Shown: positions 1-9,369 of the stretch, piece after piece
Position numbering within the stretch: position 1 is the stretch's first letter
How the letters are laid out: each line of letters starts with the position of its first letter
Source: Actinomyces oris
Lineage (GTDB): Bacteria; Actinomycetota; Actinomycetes; Actinomycetales; Actinomycetaceae
Assembly: GCF_001553935.1 (NCBI RefSeq)
Contig: NZ_CP014232.1
Span: 1,116,001 to 1,180,000 of the forward strand
Direction of reading: 5' to 3'
DNA length: 64,000 bases
Position numbers and translations under genes: made by a program
Notes under the pieces: generated by a model
Seen by the model: only the letters and a program-made list of their open reading frames with translations
Databases searched by the model: none
What the model was told of the DNA's origin: nothing

Positions 1-461
1 ACCTGCACATGGCGGAGGGATCGGACGCGACGATCGGCGAGGACACGGCAACTGGGGGCCTCATCGGCCTGATTGTCGGTCTGCTCGGCGGCCCACTCGG
101 CATGCTCCTGGGATGGGGTGCAGGTTCCGTTATCGGAAGCCTGAGCGACATCGACCATGCTGACAAGCGTGAGACCATCCTCGGCGACCTCAGCGCCCGC
201 GTCGCTCCCGGAACAACGGCCATCCTCGCCCAGGTATCTGAGGTGACGCCCGAGGTGCTTGACAACATCTCAACGAAGTTGGGTGGAACTGTGGCCCGCC
301 GCCCCGTCTCCGAGGTGCTGGCCGAACTCGAGGCCGCCGAAGCAGCTGCAGAAGCAGCGGATCGCGAGGCACGCCGTACCATTCGCGACAAACGCCGCGA
401 AGAGCGCAAAGAAGCATGGGACAAGCGAGTCGCTGATCTCAAGGAGCACTTCAAGCGCTGA
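1..461 (+). CDS. DUF1269-type membrane-associated protein, 5' truncated by window edge
   Basis: The frame is open from position 3, and the first in-frame ATG (9) falls in the middle of the fold, so the true start lies to the left of the window. The visible part has a Gly-rich hydrophobic segment (GLIGLIVGLLGGPLGMLLG), a short alpha/beta stretch and a highly charged Ala/Glu/Arg tail ending KEHFKR. It aligns along its whole length with the complete homologue at 29157-29756 (RRPVSEVLAELEA here, RRPLDEVLAELEA there), which shows that roughly 45-50 residues are missing. The family has no established function; an envelope-associated stress role is only a guess. Confidence 0.75.
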   Translation, partial: LHMAEGSDATIGEDTATGGLIGLIVGLLGGPLGMLLGWGAGSVIGSLSDIDHADKRETILGDLSARVAPGTTAILAQVSEVTPEVLDNISTKLGGTVARRPVSEVLAELEAAEAAAEAADREARRTIRDKRREERKEAWDKRVADLKEHFKR

Positions 462-477
462 GCACAACACTTTAAAG

Positions 478-515
478 CGGGCTGCACGCATCGATGTCTC
501 GATGCGTGCAGCCCG
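478..515. terminator. Perfect hairpin between convergent genes
   Basis: A 17-bp perfect stem (arms 478-494 and 499-515) with a 4-nt loop lies 17 bp after the stop at 461 and before the convergent lipoprotein gene ending at 583. Its position suggests a bidirectional terminator. There is no long T tract, which is common in high-GC actinobacteria. Confidence 0.75.
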
Positions 516-582
516 TCGTCATTGGCACTGGTGGGGAGAACGGTCGGCACGCCCCAAGGATGCAAGCCCTCTCGCAGATACC

Positions 583-1527
583 TTACGACGAAGCGTCCGG
601 CTGCTGAGCGGCGGCAAGGATGGGCGCCCCCTTCTCAGGCGGGTCACCCTGACCGGCCACGGCACCGCCGTTCATGTCGAAGGCGACGACCTCAGAGTCG
701 TAGTCGTCGTTCGGCGCGGTGGCCAGCTCAACCCTCTGAAGAGTCCGATTTCCCAGGACGGCCGCCAGAACCGGCGCTGCGGCGTCAACCTCCACACCCT
801 TTCCGTACTCACCGAGTCCCCACACTCTCAACTGGGTCACCTGGTTGATATCATCATGCGCATCCAGGTCCACCGTCGCATCGACTCGCTTATCTGCCGG
901 GATGGCATCAAGGACGCTCTTGATCGGCACGGAGGTGAGGTCAACGCCTTTGGAGTGAGTGACGTGACAATAGGATGAGCCCACATGAATACTCTGCTCG
1001 GTCTTGAGCGAACCCACACCGACAACCGGAGATGTTAGCGGAAGAATGAAGTTATCCGGAAGGGTTTTCACGCCTTGGTAGCGTAGCCGGATTTCATTCC
1101 AGGAGATCTCCACGCTCTCCACCTCCGAGGAGACCACCTTCATGGCAGCCGGCACGGCCCTCTCGGAGTCATCCATCGGCAGATGACAGGACATCGACGT
1201 CGCGCCCTGGGTCCATGTGACGTCAAGTTCCACCTTGTCGGAGTCAGCCAGATTCACTACTTCGTTTCGAGCATTGCGAATGATGGCGAGGACTGAATCC
1301 TGTCCGGGATCACCCTTGAGGTTGACGATCACATCCCAGCGATCATCGGTCACGAGCCCCGGATCCACATCAACCTCAACGGACGTGACACCATCAAGAC
1401 CGGACAAATACTTGCGCACCTTCCTCTTCTTCTTACTGAGAGCCAGAGCGAAAGGTGAGCACCCGCCCACTCCGAAAGCAAGAGACACTGCACCCAGTGC
1501 CAGCACCTCACGACGTCGAATACTCAT
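583..1527 (-). CDS. Secreted lipoprotein, paralogue 1 of 3
   Basis: Predicted 314-residue lipoprotein. The N-terminus (MSIRRREVLALG) has a twin-arginine-like motif, a hydrophobic core and a lipobox GVGGC with Cys at residue 23, so export and lipid anchoring are likely. I chose the ATG at 1527 because GGGAGTGAGG lies just upstream and because the start then matches the neighbour (MSVRRRRVLAV). Conserved blocks shared with the next two genes are KYLSGLDGVTSVEVDV near the N-terminus, LTSVPIK in the middle and PPEKGAPILAAAQQ at the C-terminus. No known domain is recognised. It is the last gene of a same-strand tandem array and ends at the 478-515 hairpin. Confidence 0.8.
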   Translation of the reverse strand: MSIRRREVLALGAVSLAFGVGGCSPFALALSKKKRKVRKYLSGLDGVTSVEVDVDPGLVTDDRWDVIVNLKGDPGQDSVLAIIRNARNEVVNLADSDKVELDVTWTQGATSMSCHLPMDDSERAVPAAMKVVSSEVESVEISWNEIRLRYQGVKTLPDNFILPLTSPVVGVGSLKTEQSIHVGSSYCHVTHSKGVDLTSVPIKSVLDAIPADKRVDATVDLDAHDDINQVTQLRVWGLGEYGKGVEVDAAAPVLAAVLGNRTLQRVELATAPNDDYDSEVVAFDMNGGAVAGQGDPPEKGAPILAAAQQPDASS

Positions 1528-1601
1528 CAACCTCACTCCCCTTCCCTTCATCATGCTTGCATGTGCACGTCAGGCAGAGACGCTTTGGAGTCCGCTCCCC
1601 A

Positions 1602-2549
1602 TCAGGACGCAGAGGCAACCACCTGTTGGGCGGCGGCAAGGATGGGCGCCCCCTTCTCGGGCGGGTCCCCCTGGCCGACCACAGCGCCGGACTTCATGTC
1701 AAAGCCAACCACCCTGGGCTGGACTTTGCTTTCCACCGAGGTAAGCAGCTCCACCCTCTGGAGTACCTGGTTTCCGAGTACTGTGGCGAGAACCGCAGCG
1801 TCGGGCTGAACATCCTCATCCTGCCAGTCCTTCACCCATTTCTTGAATATGAGACGGGCCTGGTGATTGTTGTAATCCTCCGCCTCCAGGCTCAGGACCG
1901 CTCCGTACCGCTTGTCGGTGGGGATGGCTTCCAGTGCACGCTTGATCGGCACGGATGTGAGGTCCTTGCCCTTGGCGTGGGAGATGAAGCAGTGAGACCG
2001 TCCAATGAGAATGCTCTGCTCGACTCTCAAGGAGGCGAGGCTCAGCACCGGGGAAGTGGGCGGCAGGATGAAATGATCCGGGAGGGTTTCAGTGGTGCGG
2101 TACTCGAAGGATATTCTCTCCTCCTCGATCTGGACTCGCTCCATGCCGGGCGATAACGCCTCCACCGTGGCGGATGCAGCCTTGTCGGCGTCCTTCATCG
2201 GCAAGTAGCAGAACACGGAGGTCTTTCCCTTGACCCAGGTGACAACCATCCTCACCTCATTGGCTCCGGTCAGGTTCAGCACCTTGGCGTAGGCGTCCCG
2301 CACAACTGTTACCACTGACCCCTTGGACGGATCATCTTTGAGCCGCACATCCACGGTCCAACGATCCGGCTCTGAGAACTCCGGGTGCACCTCTACCCGC
2401 GCGGACGCCACGGCATCGAGTCCAGAGAGGTACTGCTGCACCTTCCGCTCCCGCCTCTTGCGCGCCATGGCCATAGGCGAGCACCCAGCCACTGCGAGAG
2501 CAAGGGATGCGGCCGTTACGGCCAGGACCCGACGACGTCGCACGCTCAT
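1602..2549 (-). CDS. Secreted lipoprotein, paralogue 2 of 3
   Basis: Predicted 315-residue lipoprotein with N-terminus MSVRRRRVLAV, hydrophobic core and lipobox AVAGC (Cys 23); the RRRR run is compatible with Tat export. It is the closest relative of the gene at 583-1527: both have QYLSGLD/KYLSGLD, the DRWxVxVxLKxDP segment, LTSVPIK and the almost identical tail GDPPEKGAPILAAAQQ. The 74-bp gap to paralogue 1 holds no clear terminator, so co-transcription is likely. Function is not recognised; the pattern of divergence (conserved ends, variable middle) suggests a duplicated surface protein. Confidence 0.8.
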   Translation of the reverse strand: MSVRRRRVLAVTAASLALAVAGCSPMAMARKRRERKVQQYLSGLDAVASARVEVHPEFSEPDRWTVDVRLKDDPSKGSVVTVVRDAYAKVLNLTGANEVRMVVTWVKGKTSVFCYLPMKDADKAASATVEALSPGMERVQIEEERISFEYRTTETLPDHFILPPTSPVLSLASLRVEQSILIGRSHCFISHAKGKDLTSVPIKRALEAIPTDKRYGAVLSLEAEDYNNHQARLIFKKWVKDWQDEDVQPDAAVLATVLGNQVLQRVELLTSVESKVQPRVVGFDMKSGAVVGQGDPPEKGAPILAAAQQVVASAS

Positions 2550-2630
2550 CAGACGTCACTCCGTCGCGTCGATAACACCTGGCGCAGTCTCCTGTCACAG
2601 GGAACCATCAGATTCATGCTCCCCTCACAA

Positions 2631-3572
2631 CTAAGAGCCAGACTCCCGTGCTGCCGCCAGAACCTCCCTACCCTTTTCAGGTGGATATCCGGCATCGAAG
2701 TCACCCGATTCCATCTCGAAGCGCACCCCTTCTGTTCCACCAGAACTCCGGTCCGACACGGTTGAGACGTAAAGCGACTGAAGTGCCTGATTCCCTGAGA
2801 CGATATTAAGGACCTTAGCGGCAGCAGTGACATCAAGACCATCCGACACCGTCCCAAAAGCAGAGACATCGAGCGTTGGCTTCTCATACACGTGATGATC
2901 GTCCGTTAACTCAACGGTGGCCTCATCCCGATATTTAGAATCGACAACATCCACAACCTCACGGAGAGGAACGGAGGTGAAGTCAACAGTGTCCGTACGC
3001 ACCTTAATGGTCATACCATCGAGATCAAAACTGTCATCTACACCCACCCCAGATCGTGGCACCATGATGACATCAGTCGGGAACTCCTTGACGTCACCTC
3101 GACGCACCGAGATGTGATGACCTCCAACATTCATAGACTTCAAACTGGGCTTCGCGAGATCCCGAAGATAATCGAGCGTCGCTTCATCCTCCCCTTTCTC
3201 CGAAAGAGACCACGACACCGAGACGCCATTCTGCTTCCACGACACCGACAGCGAGAAGTATGTCTTCCCCACGGCCCCCTTGACCCGACGATAGGCGTCT
3301 TTGAGGACGGCGAGAGTCTCTTCTCTTCCGGGATCATCGTTGAGACTGATCAGCACCGTCCAAGAATCACCTATCTCGAAATTGGATTTTACCTGCGCGT
3401 TCACTGACTTGACGGCATCGAAGCTCTTCAAGGACTGCGTAATCCGACGGCGAGCCCGAATATTTCCCGGAGCCAGCGACCCGCAGCCCGACATCGCCAG
3501 CAGCGTCAACGACCCGACACCCGTCAGAATCGTGCGTCTCGGGAGGCTCCGTCCGCCCGCCAGCCCCATCAC
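2631..3572 (-). CDS. Secreted lipoprotein, paralogue 3 of 3 (most diverged)
   Basis: Predicted 313-residue lipoprotein. SLPRRTILTG followed by a hydrophobic stretch and lipobox AMSGC (Cys 30) again gives a Tat-like lipoprotein signal. It shares with the two downstream genes the QSLKSFDAVKSVNAQV block, DSWTVLISLNDDPG, FTSVPLREVVDV and the tail PPEKGREVLAAARES, but overall identity is lower. The codon at 3572 is GTG and is followed at once by ATG (3569); neither has a strong ribosome site. It is first in the tandem array, so the promoter should lie in 3573-3736. Confidence 0.78.
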   Translation of the reverse strand: MMGLAGGRSLPRRTILTGVGSLTLLAMSGCGSLAPGNIRARRRITQSLKSFDAVKSVNAQVKSNFEIGDSWTVLISLNDDPGREETLAVLKDAYRRVKGAVGKTYFSLSVSWKQNGVSVSWSLSEKGEDEATLDYLRDLAKPSLKSMNVGGHHISVRRGDVKEFPTDVIMVPRSGVGVDDSFDLDGMTIKVRTDTVDFTSVPLREVVDVVDSKYRDEATVELTDDHHVYEKPTLDVSAFGTVSDGLDVTAAAKVLNIVSGNQALQSLYVSTVSDRSSGGTEGVRFEMESGDFDAGYPPEKGREVLAAARESGS

Positions 3573-3736
3573 AGCGGTACCGATTCACTCGAACGCGACA
3601 GGAAGAGCGCAATGAACAGGAACCGGATGATGCTGCGTCGACGATGAGCCATGGCGCCACCGTAGGGCCTCACCCCCGGCGCACGGGATGGGGATCATTC
3701 CCCTGTCCGGCCGCGGGGCTGCTGGGGCGCACGAAG

Positions 3737-3777
3737 CCCCGGGCCCACCTGAGTGCAGAACTCAGGTGGGCCCGGGG
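3737..3777. terminator. Strong hairpin after the surface-protein gene
   Basis: A perfect 17-bp GC-rich stem (3737-3753 with 3761-3777, 7-nt loop) sits 38 bp beyond the stop of the minus-strand surface-protein gene at 3815. Confidence 0.85.
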
Positions 3778-3814
3778 ACCTATCCCTGTGAGGGGTGGGA
3801 ACTAGCGACCGGCG

Positions 3815-6652
3815 TCAGGCGCGGCGGCGGCTCACCAGCAGAGCCCCTCCCATCACGGCGACCACGGCGATGCCCAGAGGCAGACCGATCCTGGCACCGG
3901 TGCTGGCCAGCGGACCGCCCGCGGAACCGCCGGGCGCTCCCGGAGCCGCATTCGGCGCCGCCGAGCTGGTGGACGTCCCCGGCGCAGGCGCACCGGCCGA
4001 CGACGAGTCACCCGCAGCGGTGGAGCTGCTCGCGTCAGCGCTGGGCTTGGCGTTCGGGTCCCCGTTCACGTCAGCATTCGGGTCCCCGTTCACGTCAGAG
4101 CCAGCACTGGCGCTCGGCGTAGCGGTCGGCTCGGCGCTCGGCGTAGCAGTCGCGTCCGCGGTCGGCTTGGCGCTCGGCTCCCCGTTCGCGTCGGCGGTCG
4201 GCTTGGCGTTCGGGTCCCCGTTCGCGTCAGCACTGGGCTTGGCGTTCGGGTCCGCACTAGCGTCAGCGGCCGGCTTGTCCGCCGGAGCGGCAGTGGCCTC
4301 GGCGCTGGGCTTGGCGTTCGGGTCCGCACTAGCGTCAGCAGCGGGCTTGTCCGCCGGGACAGCGCTCGCCTCAGCACTCGGCTTGGCGCTCGCCTCAGCA
4401 CTGGGCTTCACGTTCGGGTCTGCGCTGGCGTCAGCGGCCGGCTTCTCAGTCGGAGCGGCACTCGGCGCAGCACTCGGCTCGGCGGAAGGCTTCGCAGTCG
4501 CGTCAGCGCTCGGCGTCGGCGACGGCACGGTGAGAGAGGCGTAGGAGCCGAGGAACTTCAGGTCCAGCACCTTCTCGCCAATAGTCACCTTCTGAGACGC
4601 GGGGGCCTTGAGGGTGTACCCGTCGACCTGAGCCTTGTCCACGTCCTGCTCAATGGTGCACTCAGTGCCCACGGGCAGCTCCGGACCGTTCACTGCCGTG
4701 CCATCGGCCTTGACCTTGAGGTCGCCCTTCTGCCCGTTGTCGCAGGTGTAGGTGAAGGTGAACTCCTTGTCCCCGACCTCGGCGCCCTTGACTGTGTTGG
4801 TCACCGAGAACGAGCCCTTGGCCTTCGTGTAGGTGTTGGTCATCGTCACCTCAGCCGTCTGATCCTTGATGATGGCGACGGTCTGCGGCTCCGGGGCGGT
4901 CAGCGTGTATCCCGCACGGAAGGCGGAGTCGGTGATCTCGGTGACGGTGCAGGTCGAGCCCGCCTGGACCTCCTCGGAGTGCTCCGAGGTCTTCCCGCCC
5001 TTCACCATCAGGAAGCCCGTGGTGTTGTCAGTGCAGCTGTAGGTGAACAGGAAGGTGGAGTTGCTGAAGTCGCCCTCGCCGGCCAGGGCCTTCGTGATCG
5101 TGAAGTCACCGTGATCCACGGGCACGGCGTCAGCGGAGTTGCTCAGTGTCACGGGTGTGAGCTCCTGGTCCGCGATGGTCGCGGTGCTGGCGCTCTGACC
5201 GTTCACCATGAAGGCCGGCTTGCCCCAAACGACACCTTCGGGAGTAGCCGAGGCATTCGTGGGGTCCTCGTTGAATGTGAGGACCGTTCCAACGGGGAAG
5301 ATGTCCTTGAACACGGTCTTCGCACCGATGCCGAGGGTCATCTCGAGGTCACCACCAGTACCCTCCTGGTTGAGAGTGCCCGGGGCCTTCCAGTCCGGGT
5401 AGGCGCTGGCCTTCGCACCGCCGGGCAGGTCGTAGTGGACACTGACCTTGAAGGTGGTGTCCGCCGGCACCTTGCCGGTCTGCGTTCCGGTGAGGAGCTT
5501 GGTGATCTCGAATCCACCGAATCCGGGCTTCATCTCGACGTTGATGGAGAAGGACGAGGCGTAGTGCACCGCGTAGGAGCCCCGCAAGCTGGTTCCCAGC
5601 GCGGTGGCGTCATTCTTGTACCGCACACCGGGCTGCACCTTGCCGTTGCCGGTCTCAGGAGTCGACTCGTAGCGGACGATGTAGTTGCTACGCGGCGCGA
5701 AGGGACCGGTCACCTTGATGAAGGCGACGTCGCCGTTGAAGGTGACATCGAGGTCGAAGTCGCCCGCGCTGGTGTTCTGGTCCGTTCCGGCAGCGTCCGT
5801 GAGCTGGACGGAACTGGCGTTCTTACCCTCAGCGGTGCCGGTCTCCAGCCTCCACTTCGCCTTGTCGGCAACGTACTTCTGCCCGGGGCCGAGCTCGTCG
5901 GTGAACATGATGGTCGAACGTGTCTTGCCGTCCACGCTCAGAGACTGGCCGTTCTCCTCCAGCGCCGCCTTGATCTGGTCGGGGCCGAAGATCAGCTGCC
6001 AGGCAATCTTGTCGGAGTCGACATTCAGGTCGCTGGCCCACTTGGTGACCTTCTCCGGCTTGTAGGGGCCCTCGACGTAGGGGGCAATCTTCCCGCCGGG
6101 AACGGCCACAGTAGTGTCCGCACCGTTGGCCTTGACCGGCAGGTTGGGCAGATCTGAGGCCCCGTTAGCCACCACCAGCGACGCCCCGTTTCCACGCAGG
6201 TCCTTGAAGCCCTGGGCGACGATCTTGTCGAGCTCACTGTTGAAGGTGCAGGTGATCGTGCGCTCAGCCACCGAGCACTCACCCACCTTCGTGCTGACGC
6301 CATCGTGGTTGAGCATCATCGGCTCGGTGAGCTTGTCCTTGCTGCGGACCTGCTCGGGCAGTGCGATCTCGAAGGAGTCCCCACTCTTGGCCTTGGCCTT
6401 GCTGGCATCCCAGCTGAACTTCAGCTTGAGGTAGTCACCGCTCTGGATCGCGGTCTTGCTCGGGTCCTCCTCGCCGATGGCGTTGGAGGGGGTCAGTGAC
6501 AGGTCGGAGACAGTGATCTTCGGGTTGATGGCGGCTCGGGCCTGCATGGGCAGGACCGTCAGCATCGCAGCAACCATCACCACGAGCAGGAGGAGAGCAC
6601 CTGTGGCACGCACAGGCGCTCTGAGCGCTCTGGGGGCAGGGATCTTTGACAC
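3815..6652 (-). CDS. Cell-wall-anchored surface protein with Cna/DUF5979-like domains and LASTG sorting signal
   Basis: Predicted 945-residue surface protein. The GTG at 6652 was chosen because AAAGG lies 6 nt upstream and because it directly precedes a standard signal peptide (hydrophobic core about residues 18-34, cleavage near QARA-A). Residues about 45-490 look like the Ig-like adhesive region of Cna-type adhesins (SGDYLKLKFSWD, VTVPGG-like blocks, YVEGPYKPEKVTKWASDL). Two repeats follow, each with FTITKALAG / FSVTNTVKG and FTYTC...TVTE or TIEQ, resembling DUF5979. About 180 residues of Ala/Lys/Pro/Ser/Asp repeats (KPSADASADPNA type) act as a wall-spanning stalk. The end has LASTG (residues 915-919), a hydrophobic stretch and RRRA. 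LAxTG is the motif preferred by class E sortases; one is encoded at 47359-48132. Confidence 0.85.
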   Translation of the reverse strand: MSKIPAPRALRAPVRATGALLLLVVMVAAMLTVLPMQARAAINPKITVSDLSLTPSNAIGEEDPSKTAIQSGDYLKLKFSWDASKAKAKSGDSFEIALPEQVRSKDKLTEPMMLNHDGVSTKVGECSVAERTITCTFNSELDKIVAQGFKDLRGNGASLVVANGASDLPNLPVKANGADTTVAVPGGKIAPYVEGPYKPEKVTKWASDLNVDSDKIAWQLIFGPDQIKAALEENGQSLSVDGKTRSTIMFTDELGPGQKYVADKAKWRLETGTAEGKNASSVQLTDAAGTDQNTSAGDFDLDVTFNGDVAFIKVTGPFAPRSNYIVRYESTPETGNGKVQPGVRYKNDATALGTSLRGSYAVHYASSFSINVEMKPGFGGFEITKLLTGTQTGKVPADTTFKVSVHYDLPGGAKASAYPDWKAPGTLNQEGTGGDLEMTLGIGAKTVFKDIFPVGTVLTFNEDPTNASATPEGVVWGKPAFMVNGQSASTATIADQELTPVTLSNSADAVPVDHGDFTITKALAGEGDFSNSTFLFTYSCTDNTTGFLMVKGGKTSEHSEEVQAGSTCTVTEITDSAFRAGYTLTAPEPQTVAIIKDQTAEVTMTNTYTKAKGSFSVTNTVKGAEVGDKEFTFTYTCDNGQKGDLKVKADGTAVNGPELPVGTECTIEQDVDKAQVDGYTLKAPASQKVTIGEKVLDLKFLGSYASLTVPSPTPSADATAKPSAEPSAAPSAAPTEKPAADASADPNVKPSAEASAKPSAEASAVPADKPAADASADPNAKPSAEATAAPADKPAADASADPNAKPSADANGDPNAKPTADANGEPSAKPTADATATPSAEPTATPSASAGSDVNGDPNADVNGDPNAKPSADASSSTAAGDSSSAGAPAPGTSTSSAAPNAAPGAPGGSAGGPLASTGARIGLPLGIAVVAVMGGALLVSRRRA
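3998..4510 (-). repeat. In-frame degenerate repeats encoding the Ala/Pro/Ser/Asp/Lys stalk
   Basis: Repeated units of about 13-24 codons (PNAKPSAE/D, PADKPAADASAD, VNGDPNA) recur imperfectly in this part of the surface-protein gene. At DNA level, blocks such as gcggtcggcttggcg and ttcgggtccccgttc are repeated almost exactly, so the stalk length can change by slipped pairing or recombination. Confidence 0.8.
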
Positions 6653-7015
6653 GGCAAACCTTTCGGGAGAAGTCCGGCACTCAATTGATGCGGTGCCGAA
6701 CTTAAGTTCTATATTTACTGGTATCAATGGCGAAAATCTCAGGAGACGGTCACGAATCGGCTGCCGTTTTGCCTCGGAATGATGACGATGATGACGACTT
6801 CATCGCTAACCGCTCAGGTGGGAGAAATCCATTTTCGACGGCGCCCACCTTGCTCATCCCTCAGGCGGCCCCGGGGTTGCAGCCAACAACCGATCGTCAG
6901 CAGTATCGGCCGCAATTCCACCATCCATCCGGCATCCACTCCGCTCCGGACATCACCACGGACACAGACATCGCACCGGCCCCTCAGGCACGTAGTTGAC
7001 TGAGATAATAGATTC
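6653..7015. other. Divergent intergenic region (363 bp)
   Basis: Separates the divergently transcribed surface-protein and kinase genes. Its left third is locally AT-rich (TATATTTACTGG near 6710). At the right end, GATAAT (7004-7009) lies 6 bp before the kinase ATG and looks like a -10 element of a leaderless promoter. No small gene is convincing. Confidence 0.5.
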
Positions 7016-7738
7016 ATGAGTCCCACGGTTCGGGTGGGCGAGACCTCCGCCCTTGTCAGCAACCTCGTCAACCAGCTCGTACAGCGGTTGGCGGCCGACG
7101 ACGCGCCTGAACGCCTCGTCGTCGGGTTCGCAGGTGCTCCCGGTTCGGGAAAATCAACGATTGCCGAGCAGCTGGTGACCGAGCTCAAAGCGGCGGACAT
7201 CTTCGCCGGGCTGGTCGCCATGGACGGCTTCCACCTGTCCAACGCCGTCCTGGACGAGCTGGGGCGCCGCAACCGCAAGGGTGCGCCGGACACCTTCGAT
7301 GTCGAGGGCTACCTGACGATCCTGGACCGAGTGCGGGCCGACGGCGCCCCTCGGGTCCTCGCCCCGGTGTACCGGCGCGATCTGCACGAGGCCGTGGCAG
7401 CCGGGAGCATCGTCAGCGGCACCGGCGTCGTCGTGACCGAGGGCAACTACCTCGCACTGGAGACGCGCGGTTGGGGTGCGGCGCGTGAGCGGATCGACCT
7501 GCTCATCCACATCGACGTGCCCGAGGAGGTGCTCGTGCCGCGGCTCATCAACCGGCACGAAGACTTCGGTAAGAACCCAATCGCGGCCGGCCACTGGGTG
7601 CGCACCGTGGACCTGCCCAATGCTCGCCTCATCGCCACAAGCGTCCACCGCTGCGACGAGGTCTGGCGTGACCCCGAGGACGACGACGAGTCCGACGTCG
7701 TCAACTGTGCCGACGACGCCGACGACGACCTCGAGTAG
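7016..7738 (+). CDS. P-loop nucleoside/nucleotide kinase family protein
   Basis: Predicted 240-residue kinase of the uridine kinase/phosphoribulokinase/pantothenate kinase-like superfamily. Walker A is GAPGSGKS (residues 40-47); MDGFHLSNAVLDELGRRNRKGAPDTFD is the substrate-loop block typical of this group, followed by PVYRRDLHEAV, VVTEGNYLAL and a LID-like RHEDFGK segment. The real substrate is unknown; close families are annotated as fructose or nucleoside kinases. The acidic tail (DPEDDDESD...DDADDDLE) is unusual. No Shine-Dalgarno is visible and a -10-like GATAAT ends 6 bp before the ATG, so the mRNA may be leaderless. A carrier gene follows 196 bp downstream. Confidence 0.8.
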   Translation: MSPTVRVGETSALVSNLVNQLVQRLAADDAPERLVVGFAGAPGSGKSTIAEQLVTELKAADIFAGLVAMDGFHLSNAVLDELGRRNRKGAPDTFDVEGYLTILDRVRADGAPRVLAPVYRRDLHEAVAAGSIVSGTGVVVTEGNYLALETRGWGAARERIDLLIHIDVPEEVLVPRLINRHEDFGKNPIAAGHWVRTVDLPNARLIATSVHRCDEVWRDPEDDDESDVVNCADDADDDLE

Positions 7739-7934
7739 AGCCCCGGCCTGCACTGGCCTCACCAAGCCCGCGGGGCCACCGACGCGGGTCACGGCCGGCG
7801 GCCCATTCCGAGCCCTCAGTACTCGACGCTCAGATGCGTCCGCACGGTGGACTGAGACGGCATCGTTTCACTCCTCGGACTATCGTCACCGCGCGTATCC
7901 CCGCTGACGCTCCACCGTTGATCCGAGGCATCCC

Positions 7935-8978
7935 ATGACACCCCCGACAAACACTGACGCAGTCACCGATGCAGCCGCCGAGAAGAGACAGGACCGCAGC
8001 GCCCGCATTGCGGTGACGGTCTTCCCGCTCATCATGTTCGGCGCCTTCCTCGCCGCCTTCTTCTCACCCTCCACCTTCGTGCCGCTGGCCGGCTACATGA
8101 CGCCGTTGCTGGCCGTCACGATGCTTGGAATGGGGATGACCCTGTCCATCCCGGACTTCACGATGATCGCTCGTCACCCGAAGCCGGTCATTCTGGGTGT
8201 GCTCAGCCAGTACGCGGTCATGCCGCTGGTGGGTTGGAGTGTGGCGAACCTGCTGCCGCTGTCCCCCGAGCTCAAGGTGGGCATCATCCTCATCGGCTGC
8301 GTGCCCGGAGGGACGACGTCGAACGTGGTGAGCTACCTGGCCAAGGGCAACACGGCGCTTTCGGTGTCGATGACCGCCTTTTCCACGATGCTTGCCCCGA
8401 TCGTCACCCCGTTGCTGACCCTGTGGCTGGCCGGGACCTACATGCAGGTACCGGCCGGGTCGATGGCGCTGTCGATTGTGCAGATCGTGCTGCTGCCGGT
8501 GGGCGCGGGTCTGGCCTGCAACGTCTTCTTCCACCGGCAGGTGGCACGGATCCAGCCGGCGATGCCGTGGGTCTCGGTCGTGGCGATCGCCGCGGTGGTG
8601 GCGGCCGTGGCCTCCAAGAGCCAGCCGCTCATCGCCACCGCGGGGCCGCTCATGTTCGCCGCGATCGCCTTGGAGAATGCGACCGGCTACGCCCTGGGTT
8701 ACGCCGTGGCGCGGGCCTTCGGCGTCTCGCGGGCCGACCGACGCACGATCGGTATCGAGGTGGGCCTGCAGAACGCGGGGCTCGGTTCGACGCTTGCCCT
8801 GCAGTACCTGAGCGCGGCGGTGGCCGCACCCTGCGCGGTGGCGACCTTCTGGCACACGATCACCGGTTCCCTGCTGGCCATGTATTGGCGCCTGCGCGGG
8901 TTCCCGGCCGGAGAGGATCCGCATGCCACCGTGCGCGAACTGCGCCGTCGTGCCAAGGAGTCCTCGGCTGCGAGGTGA
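7935..8978 (+). CDS. Bile acid:sodium symporter (BASS) family carrier
   Basis: Predicted 347-residue membrane protein with nine to ten hydrophobic segments. Family hallmarks are LLAVTMLGMGMTLSIPDF, the GCVPGGTTSNVVSYLAKGN motif (sodium-site region of BASS proteins) and GIEVGLQNAGLGSTLA near the C-terminus. Actinobacterial members probably carry organic anions with sodium; the actual substrate cannot be read from sequence. A charged linker of about 25 residues precedes the first helix. The last 180 bp are duplicated as a broken copy at 11329-11513, across the accessory segment. Confidence 0.88.
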   Translation: MTPPTNTDAVTDAAAEKRQDRSARIAVTVFPLIMFGAFLAAFFSPSTFVPLAGYMTPLLAVTMLGMGMTLSIPDFTMIARHPKPVILGVLSQYAVMPLVGWSVANLLPLSPELKVGIILIGCVPGGTTSNVVSYLAKGNTALSVSMTAFSTMLAPIVTPLLTLWLAGTYMQVPAGSMALSIVQIVLLPVGAGLACNVFFHRQVARIQPAMPWVSVVAIAAVVAAVASKSQPLIATAGPLMFAAIALENATGYALGYAVARAFGVSRADRRTIGIEVGLQNAGLGSTLALQYLSAAVAAPCAVATFWHTITGSLLAMYWRLRGFPAGEDPHATVRELRRRAKESSAAR

Positions 8979-8988
8979 GCCACTGCTG

Positions 8989-9369
8989 TTAGGCGGAGAG
9001 CTGCGCGATCCGCCCCGGAGTGAGCGCCACGGCGCCGGCGACATCGCGCACACTATGCCCTTGAGCCAGCATGGCGTGCACTGACTCCTCCGTCGCGCTT
9101 CGCAAGGCCGCCTCGGCGGAGCGAAGAGCCATTCGGTCGTTACCGACCTTGAGTGCCCGCACGATGTACTCCGGCAGACCATCATCCGGAAGAAGACGGA
9201 CGTCGATGACAGCCCCCTCCGGCAGATCCGCTGCAAGGATGATGGCATCGACAATCTCAGCGCGCACCGCTGCGAGAGTAGGAGCCCAGGTATGCGCCGT
9301 GGGTTCCTGAACGCACTGCGCCAGCCAGTTGTCCGCCTCGCGACTCACCGTCACGTCATACGTCGTCAT
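8989..9369 (-). CDS. hicB: HicB-type antitoxin
   Basis: Predicted 126-residue antitoxin. The N-terminal part (MTTYDVTVSREADNWLAQC, then ...VRAEIVDAIILAADLP) matches the partly degraded RNase H-like HicB fold, and the C-terminal part (SVHAMLAQGHSVRDVAGAVALTPGRIAQL) looks like a DNA-binding helical segment for autoregulation. The start at 9369 gives an ATGA overlap with the stop of the upstream toxin gene, a better choice than the codon at 9381. It should neutralise HicA and repress the pair. The stop lies only 10 bp from the convergent BASS gene end. Confidence 0.82.
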   Translation of the reverse strand: MTTYDVTVSREADNWLAQCVQEPTAHTWAPTLAAVRAEIVDAIILAADLPEGAVIDVRLLPDDGLPEYIVRALKVGNDRMALRSAEAALRSATEESVHAMLAQGHSVRDVAGAVALTPGRIAQLSA

